The translations under genes and the position numbers were made by a program. A stretch of DNA of 24,328 bases from Obelidium mucronatum (lineage: Eukaryota > Chytridiomycota > Chytridiomycetes > Chytridiales > Chytriomycetaceae), in the NCBI GenBank assembly GCA_025765595.1, contig JAIVFH010000365.1, forward strand, positions 1 through 24,328, in the 5' to 3' direction. The notes under the pieces are model-generated. The model searched no databases. It saw nothing but the letters and a program-made list of their open reading frames with translations, and was not told where the DNA came from. Of this stretch, positions 16,854-24,328 are shown one piece after another (within the stretch, counting starts at the first letter, position 1; each line of letters starts with the position of its first letter).

Positions 16854-18658
16854 ATGTCTGCAGCACAAATTGCGACCGAATCGCACAAGAGAGCACAGGC
16901 CTTTGCCCACTTGGATGAAGCTAGGCTGGGTTGGTTCCACCTGAGAGCGGTTATCGTAGCGGGTGTTGGGTTCTTTGCCGATGTATGCTCCCCTTTCCAG
17001 TACCCACCCTTCCGTGCTTTCTTCCCGCTAAGAGTAAAACAAACTAGGCATACGACATCTTTGTTATCTCTCAGGCGCTGCCAATGATCTACCAAGTCTA
17101 CTATGGGCCAGAGTACATTACGGGGTCGTACCCAGTTGGCATTAACGGAAACAACGCTACCATTCCAAAGACCCCTCAAAACACAAAAGTTGACTTCAAC
17201 AAGTACTATCCAGATGGTGCCAATTTTGATGCTTGGATGAAGGCGTCAACGAATTGGGGCAATTTTGTGGGCCAACTTGGTTTTGGATACTTGGGTGACA
17301 AGCTAGGAAGAAAGAAAATGTACGGAGTTGAGCTCATCATCATGATTGTTTGTACCATCGGCTCTGCTTTATCTGCCTCGTTTGTGAATGGATGGTCTGT
17401 TCTTGTCGTCCTTTCAATGTGGCGTTTCTTTCTTGGAATTGGAATTGGAGGAGACTACCCAATGTCGGCCACCATCACGGCTGAGTTTGCCAACCAAAGA
17501 TATCGTGGTATGATGCTGTCTGCTGTGTTTGCCATGCAGGGAATTGGTATCATGATTGGTGGTATAGTATATATTGCGATTTTGTCTGCAATGAAAAACA
17601 GAATCAACGCCGATTACACTGTTTTGGATACTGTATGGCGGATTGCTCTTGGAGTCGGTGCCATTCCTGCATTGGGTGCACTTTACTTTCGTTTGACTGT
17701 TCCAGAAACTCCTCGTTTTACAGTTGATGGTTTGTTACAAGTGTTGGGGGTTTTTTTTCCAACATCGTTTCTAACCTTCATTAAACGATATTCAACAGTT
17801 ATTGGAGACACGGACAAAGCCCAGTCTGATATTGACAGGGTCCTCGCCATGAACAATGTATCGAACGTGTCCTCAAACTGGAATTATGATGAAGTCGCCA
17901 CCGCCAAAGTCAATGTAAAACGTGACGATTTTGGAAGCTACTTTAGCCAACAAAGAAATTTCAAAACACTTTTTGGAACGGCTTACTGCTGGTTCGCTCT
18001 CGATGTTGCTTGGTATGGTCTTGCCTTGAACACTCCTGCAGTGTTGACATTGATCAACTTCAATGGACCGCAAAAAGTTCCAATCACAACTGTTGTCAAT
18101 GGTACAAGCTCTACTGTAGATGTAGCACCACCGGTTGAAATCGGTGAATTGTTCTACCAAATCGCCCTTGGAAATTTGATTATCGCTTTCGCTGGCACTG
18201 TGCCGGGTTACTGGTTTTGCGTCGCTTTCGTGGAAAAGCTTGGACGTAAACCAATCCAATACTTTGGATTCGGAGTTATTACCATCTGCTTGATTGTGTT
18301 GGCTGCCTTCTGGAAGACGCTCTCAACCCAACAAGTTCCATTCTTGGTCATCTTCACCATTGCCCAGTTCTTTTTCCAGTTTGGTCCAAACACGACCACT
18401 TTCATTGTTCCAGCAGAAGTATTTCCAACACGGTTCCGATCTACTGGCCACGGAATATCTGCCGCTTGTGGAAAACTTGGTGCCATTATCGGTATCCAAC
18501 TTGTAGGACCACAGTTTTCTGGTGATAATGTGCCATTGGTCCTTTACATTTTCGCTGGAGTCATGTTCTCGGGTCTTGTTGCGACTGCCTTGATTCCAGA
18601 ACCTATGAACAAGACGTTGGAAGAAATGTCGAACGAAGAAGAGGTTGTTGTTGGTTGA
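16854..18658 (+). CDS. PHO84: PHO84-type high-affinity phosphate:H+ symporter
   Basis: Exons 16854-16982, 17048-17729 and 17799-18658 give 556 residues, close to yeast Pho84. It is a 12-helix major facilitator of the plasma membrane that imports inorganic phosphate with protons. Visible hallmarks are VAGVGFFADAYDIFVIS (helix 1 with the conserved Asp), GYLGDKLGRKKMYG (loop 2-3), and the signature GIGIGGDYPMSATITAEF; a charged central loop after VPETPRFTVD; KTLFGTAYCWFALDVAWYGL in the second half; and VPAEVFPTRFRSTGHGISAA near helix 11. The second intron (17730-17798) is 69 nt, stop-free and a multiple of three; I remove it because paralogous transporters lack such an insert after PETPRxT and because it has a GT start, a CTAAC branch site and a CAACAG end. 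Without it the loop reads FTVDVIGDTDKAQ, as expected. Confidence 0.95.
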
Positions 18659-18744
18659 GATGATAATCAGCCAACGAAACCACGAGTAGAGATCTATGAA
18701 ACTCACCCAAGGGAGTTGTATTGTTATTATTAATTGAAACCCCA

Positions 18745-18750
18745 AATAAA
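18745..18750 (+). terminator. AATAAA polyadenylation signal of PHO84-like gene
   Basis: It lies 87 bp after the stop codon and about 50 bp before the next ATG. Confidence 0.5.
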
Positions 18751-18772
18751 CGGAAAAGTAGTGAAAATACAC

Positions 18773-18792
18773 AAAAAAAAAAAAAAAAAAAA
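18773..18792 (+). repeat. A20 tract just before a start codon
   Basis: A run of 20 A ends six bases before the methyltransferase ATG at 18799. It could be a nucleosome-excluding poly(dA) promoter element or part of the leader. Confidence 0.85.
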
Positions 18793-18798
18793 CAAATA

Positions 18799-19770
18799 AT
18801 GTCATCGAGCGACAGCGACAACGATGTCTTTGGCATTGAACCAGACAGTCCCCGTGCCGAGCCATGCCGTATTGGAACGGAAGTGGGATTCTCATTTACT
18901 CGGTATCATCGGACAATCAATATTGCTGAAGACTCATCTGGCGGTAAGCGGTTTTGCACTGTGTTGTCTATTGTTTTTGAAACCCAACGACAGGTTGTGG
19001 CGGCAAGACGTGGGAAGCTGCAACAATCCTTTCTAATTATATGACTTATCGGTGGTCGATGGATAAGTCTTTTTTAAAGGGCTTGAATGTTGTTGAATTG
19101 GGAGCAGGGTGAGGATTACTGGTGTCGACAAGCAAACAAGCTATTACTGAAAATCAAATCATTTTGAAAATCTCCGTAGAACTGGTGTTGTTGGGATCTT
19201 GGCTGGTATGATGATGGCAGAAGCTCACCACGATGATACACAGAAAGAAGGAAGAGTTTACGTAACCGATATGCTATTCCTGGATCTGATGCAAAAGAAT
19301 GTGGATCTAATAATGAGCGAAGCAGAGAGGAAGTTTGTGAAAGTTGCCGAGCTTAAATGGTAGCCAGCATGGCAATTCTACAGTTTTGCAGATCGTAATT
19401 CTCACATGTGGTTTTTTAGGGGGACGCCGATATCGCCAGAGATTCTTGCTGAACCTGTTAATTTGATTCTCGCGGCTGATTGTGTATATCTGGAAGCAGC
19501 TTTTGACCCTTTGCTGCAAACACTGACAGAACTGTCTACAGTTGGCACAACTGAAGTTTGGATTGTAAGCAAGAAGCGAAGAAAGGCAGACAAACGGTTC
19601 TTTGATAAACTTAAAAAGAAGTTCGATGTTAAAGAAGTGAGCAGCAATTTTTGAGTTCTAAAGGAACTAACCAAATTACTTCGAAACAGATCAAGGACGA
19701 TCCAGACTATGGAGTATTTTCCCGCGAGGGATTAACAATTCTTTCGGCGCGTCTCAAGACTCTGAAATAA
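18799..19770 (+). CDS. Family-16 protein-lysine methyltransferase (EFM6/METTL21-like)
   Basis: Exons 18799-18943, 18994-19108, 19180-19359, 19420-19636 and 19690-19770 give 245 residues with every join in phase. It is a seven-beta-strand SAM-dependent enzyme of the Methyltransf_16 family: GGKTWEAA before the core, motif I VVELGAGTGVVGIL, an acidic YVTDM at strand 2, and the post-II motif LILAADCVYLEAAFDPLLQTL that is typical of METTL21/VCPKMT/EFM enzymes. These methylate lysines of translation factors or chaperones; yeast Efm6 (on eEF1A) is a plausible counterpart, but the exact target cannot be told from sequence. The N-terminus is acidic and Ser-rich (SSSDSDNDVF). The stop lies only 28 bp before the start of the WD40 gene. 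Confidence 0.85.
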
Positions 19771-19798
19771 AAAATCCATCATCTTCTATTTTGAAAAT

Positions 19799-22700
19799 AT
19801 GGCAGCGACCTTGGCACCTCAACTCTCCCCAACCTCGGCCATCTCCTCCGCTGCAAGCCCTTCTTCCGAACAAACAAAATTAACGCGTCTGTCACAAGAT
19901 TTGAAAGGTTTTGGTTTGCGAAATGAAGCCCCTCGGTCTAACTTTGGTGAATCAAGAATCTAGGCAAAACTTACGGCTTGATAAAGCTTCGAACTATATT
20001 CATTCAAATCCTCCTCCATCTAATTTGTGGCGCCAATGCGTGACACTAACTTCAAAGCGGTACATATTGGTGATGGTTTTAAACGATGACATTTTGACTG
20101 TTTTGGGTTGAACATGCAGCTACAAAGAACGTGTTTGCGAGACTGCATCAACTAGAATTCCTAATGCCGAAAAATATGCAACGTCATTACAGACATTAGG
20201 GGTTCGACCACTGCTCGTCTGCAACTTTATGCTGACTCCGTGTGAAACTAACAGGAGACTCCTTACATCGCCATTGGATGCGCCTCAGAAGCAAACAATC
20301 TTTTCATAACTGAAAACATCTCTCCGCCTGTGTTGGATCAGTTTGACTCCAACCCAGAGGGGCTGGGCCTGAAAGTTTGTAGTCCACACTCCCTTGCAAA
20401 CAAATTATTGTATTTACCCAGTTTCATTAAATAATGTTGCAGGTTAAATCCGCATTCTCCGTGCCTGATTTAATTTTCAAAATGTCTTTCTCCGGAGACA
20501 GACTGATCACGGCAGGCTCAAGCTCAAGGTTGCAAATGTTTAAGGTGGACTTAAGCGAGATTGGCACCCGAGGAAAAGGACTAGAGCATTTATTCGAGTG
20601 TAAATTAAACAGTGGAAAACTGGTGAGGATTAAACTTGTCGGACCCTCAATTAAATCACTGATTCAATGACTGGTGTTGAAGTCTGATGTCAAAGTAGCT
20701 CCTCCAGGAACTAGAGTAGCATCTGTTCGTGTCCATGATGTCGATTTTATGCCATGTGATCCCGGTTCTGCACCCTCAAAGTTTTTGGCTGTGGAAGGAC
20801 GACGATTGTATTTGTGGGATATCGATATGCAAAGAGTGACTGCTTCAGAAATGGTTGGACAACAAATCGTGTTCTAAATTGCACTAAACTGTTTTCTTTT
20901 TTAATATAGGTTTCCTATGACCAGGTGATTTCCGCATCGTGGTCTCCACACTTGCCATATGGATCACTGATTGCGGCAAGTGGTGTCGACCATCATCTCT
21001 CTGTAATTGATGCGAGACTAATGGGGTCCGACTCTGAAAAATCCGTGGTATGTGCGGCTTATTCGAAACGTTATTTCTATGGACTCAATGTTGATGTATC
21101 ACTCAAAGGTTTGGCGAGTCGAGCGCGCTCATGGCGGCCATCATCACCCAGCAATTACTTCTGTCAAATTTAATCCATTTATTCCGTATTGGTTGGCCAG
21201 CTGTGGTATGTAACTTCAGTATCATATCACAAGGGGCGTCTAAGTCTTTTCACTTCCAGGCGAAGACTCAATAGTTCGTGTGTGGGATTTAAGATATCTG
21301 AAAAACCCGACTGCAAAGATAGAAGGACATTATCAAGGAATCCAATCGGTATTTGCTAGTTTTTATTGCAATGTGCCAACTGTCCTAACTCGTATTAGAT
21401 GACTTGGTCCAATAGCCATGCCGAAATACTTGTTACGGGGTCAAGTGACTGCACTTTTCGGGCTTGGTGCATCGATTCTTCAGTGATTACGCCTATGAAA
21501 TCATCACGGAGTATATTCGTTGGAAGTCCTGCCACTGAATGGGGCGACACCCGTCCATCTTCACCACAAAATCTTAACTCGGGAGACTCGGGACTTCAAG
21601 AAACGCCTTTCTGCATTGGTGGAAGAATGATTTCTGACGTGTCGTTATTCTCAGCCCCAGTGATTGCGGGTAACAGACATTCTCACAACTGATTTTGACT
21701 TCCATTCATATTCCTTCGCTTAGTCGACGCATCGTGGAGCCACAGGGATACATTTTATGCATTGTCAGCTGTAGGGGAGTTGACTGCTGTGACACTACGA
21801 CCAAACCTGTTCAAAACCACGGCGCCACACCGTTTCAATGCCCAAGAAAACCCACAGGAAGCCAACATCGAGGGCTCAATTTATGCGCGTGATCTTGCTG
21901 GGGCGTTTGAACAAGTTGTTGAACTCTCTCGAACCTCGTTGGCTGAACGCAGAACATTCGGAAAGTACGAAAGAAAAATGATCGAGCTATGCACGGCCAA
22001 AGAGCCAATCTGTCCATCTTCTTGGGCTATTGCAAATCGGGGTGGGGTGTCTTTGGCAGGGAGTTTGAGAAAGATTATTGGTCCTTGGAAGGATGAGGGC
22101 AAAGAAGGTGGTAAAGAGATGGTGGAGCGGTTTCGAATGGATTTAGAGACATACTCGTATTTCCTTCCACCAAGATTTGGAGAATTCAAGAGGTGGTACG
22201 AGCTGGTAAAACTTTCTTTTCTCGTTTTTGTTGTGTCCTTGCATTACCAACAACAAACCCATTTTAGATTCCTGCCAAAACCCGACTCGAGCTTGAAATG
22301 GTTATACTGAGATTTAACATTCTTGTGGATGTGAGCAAGAAGAATTGGGAGAACGTGTTGAAAGCCGAAGAGTAAGTAAATTCTCCCTCGTTTCTTTAAT
22401 TCAGCGCTCATTCAGGAATATATAGATCGATTTGCAAAGGAATCCAAAGTGATCCGACATTCATGGAGCCTGACTACTTGAAGGTGGGCTAAAAATCTTC
22501 CCACACTGTTTTCCATATTAACGCCTGGATAAACAGCTCTTGATTGAATCCATCATTCCAAATGATTTCTCCCGTGGTCTTTCAATGGGTTATAAACTGA
22601 TTAACGAAGTAGAGCGAAGTGGGACATTGTCAGGGTCACCACGATTTCCCAAACTGGCTGGCTTGATTAGTCTTTTACTGTTTCCGACGGTTTTCGAATC

Positions 22701-24328
22701 TGCTACTTGGATCACGGATCCTTCCAATTTGGAAAGAAAATGGGTTGAAGGTCGTGGCCCCAAGATGCGACAGATTTGGGTTCGTGGGTTTTTGGATGAC
22801 GAGTCGAAAAAGGTGGGCGAGAAAGTCACTGCAAAAGCATCTGCTCAGCCCAAAGCCCCCAAAAGGTAGGAAAAAAGTGTTGAATGTTCGCTAATCCATG
22901 CAACTGAAGACGGGGTGGGGAGACTGTTCAAGAAGACGAAGAAAGGAAGAAAAGTTCTGCCGTTGAAGCATTACTTGCGGATTCCGGCACTGTTTTAAAC
23001 ATGATAATGACTGAAATGTGAGCTATTTTTCAAAAGTTTGCATAACCTTTGACCAACCCTTTCGGGAAAAATAGGAAAGTGCTCAAAGCGCTCGGAAAGT
23101 CAACATCAAACGAAGACATCGCCGAAACACTTATTCAAATAATCACTGGTGAAGATGAGGGCAACCCAAAAAGTGACAAAGCCGCAGCCGAAACTATGCA
23201 TGAATCCAAAGCCACAAACTTGAATATGGCTGGAATCAAGTTTGCATATCGCCCAACAATTTCATCCACTACAAATCGGTTGTACTTGGATTCGTTGCTA
23301 CTCACAAAGAGATTTGAGGAATATTTCACGCTTTGCAATGACTTCTGCGTGGTGAGTTTTTTTGCTATGTATTTGAATATACCTTATTATGCGATCAATC
23401 CAGAGCTATCATTCGTTTGAATTCCCCAAATCAATCCTTCGTCACGCTGAATTGACAGCGATTCCAAAGCTGAAAGCTCACATTGACTCCCTCGTGGAAA
23501 AATCGGCGACTTTTGTTTCCGAAGCCACTCAAATGGTTGAAAAGACAGGCTCTCAACCGAACTCAGTTGTGGGCCAAGCGATGACTGGGGGCATAAAGCC
23601 ATTGAGGGAAGGGTTGTGCATAATCGTGAAAATAGCAGTGGTTTTAGCTCAGCTAGTTGAAATGAAAGATGTTCTGGAAAAAGATGGGATCGAGCTTATT
23701 GCTCGATGCGTGGTTCCTTTAACAGGGATGTTAAGGTATGCTTATCTACGGTTAAACCAACTTGAACTCAATACTGATCAAACCAAAGCCTTCTGGGTGG
23801 CTCAACTTTTAAAATACTCGAACAGATGGAAAAAATGTTTGGAAAGTTGGGATCGGCAGGGGCTTATGCAAGGTGAGTGCTCAGAGTAATGTTACTGTAG
23901 CTTACAAATCGGCATCAGAGATGCGGCCTCTATAACGCAAGAAGATATTCGACAGCTATGCAGAGGATATTCCAAGCCGTCTGAAGCTAAAACCAGGGCC
24001 ACAGCGACTATATTTCAACAGCCACAGGTGCAAATGTGCGGGACTCTGGAAGTGCTTCGGCTCTCATGGAAGAAGTGTTTGCTATAATTGAGAAACTTGG
24101 AAAAGTGCAAAGCCGCAGACTTGAATCGTTATCGTTATGGCGGTGTCTTGATAACAGTAACATTAAAACTTGGCGGTGTGGGCTTGTGAACCTCAAATGT
24201 TGCAGAATTTTTACACTTTTTTAATCAAATGAATGATCTCAGTTTTCTCCAACTCCTGGCTTCCTATGCCCTTATCAAAACGGTTTCCTATCAGCGCGAT
24301 CCTCAATTACGCTGGAATCAGGACACAA
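19799..24328 (+). CDS. Large WD40-repeat protein, C-terminus beyond window
   Basis: Seventeen phase-consistent exons run 19799-19907, 19957-20059, 20120-20201, 20255-20374, 20443-20622, 20683-20853, 20910-21047, 21109-21205, 21260-21348, 21399-21669, 21724-22205, 22268-22371, 22426-22483, 22537-22865, 22910-23017, 23075-23351 and 23404-23872 (about 1062 residues). A region to 24166 and a last exon from 24206 follow, running off the edge. The N-terminal half is a WD40 propeller: VEGRRLYLWDID, ISASWSPHLPYGSLIAASG, ITSVKFNPFIPYWLASCGED, RVWDLRYL, EILVTGSSDCTFRAW. The second half, over 650 residues, looks helical and has no motif I recognise. The fold suggests a scaffold or trafficking protein, but I cannot name it. 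The joins near 23873-24021 are uncertain. Confidence 0.72.

Noticed and set aside
18323..18895. Minus-strand frame of 190 codons between transporter and methyltransferase
   Set aside because: Runs through the A20 tract as poly-Phe and across the 3' end of the transporter; looks like chance.
19799..24328. WD40 protein as EIPR1/TSSC1, which would pair with VPS51 functionally
   Set aside because: Some repeat phrases are similar, but the protein is over 1060 residues with a long helical part, unlike EIPR1; generic WD40 likeness is enough to explain it.

Overview
This window is eukaryotic nuclear DNA, almost certainly from a fungus. Genes on both strands are split by short GT-AG introns (about 48-80 nt, often with a CTAAC/CTGAC-like branch site). 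The gene set fits fungi: a PHO84-type phosphate transporter, a YOP1/REEP protein, an Aim19-like protein, cytochrome b5-acyl-CoA dehydrogenase fusions and PaxU/TMEM53-like DUF829 proteins. Gene order and style suggest an early-diverging (chytrid-like) fungus, but that is inference. I see no tRNA, rRNA, transposon or CRISPR array.

Layout: VPS51 (minus, runs off the left edge) | two near-identical DUF829 hydrolase genes (plus) | YOP1/REEP (minus) | a tail-to-tail pair of TMEM14 genes (plus, then minus) | an Aim19-like mitochondrial gene (minus) | two tandem cytochrome b5-acyl-CoA dehydrogenase genes (plus) | a small uncharacterised gene (minus) | a DUF4097-type gene (plus) | three more DUF829 genes and one decayed fragment (plus) | ribosomal protein P1 | PHO84-like transporter | a family-16 lysine methyltransferase | a large WD40 protein running off the right edge. 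Spacing is very tight in places: 49 bp between the divergent starts of the Aim19-like and ACAD-1 genes, 28 bp between the methyltransferase and the WD40 gene. All exon joins given here were worked out by hand from reading frame, splice sites and comparison between paralogs; all are phase-consistent except where stated.

The most interesting part is 1.1-15.9 kb. Five intact DUF829 alpha/beta-hydrolase genes plus one relic flank two acyl-CoA dehydrogenases fused to cytochrome b5 and an inverted pair of TMEM14 genes (a family that includes the plastid fatty-acid exporter FAX1). Three gene families with plausible lipid roles are each duplicated locally. That makes a candidate lipid-handling cluster grown by duplication, although no single gene proves it. 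ACAD-1 also carries a GC-rich, intron-free 5' block that its neighbour ACAD-2 lacks.

The outer genes look like housekeeping: VPS51 (vesicle tethering), P1 (ribosome stalk), PHO84 (phosphate uptake) and the methyltransferase. Near both window ends, in VPS51 exon 4 and around 24.0 kb in the WD40 gene, the reading frame seems to slip by one base; these may be sequence errors, real frameshifts or, at 24.0 kb, alternative splicing.
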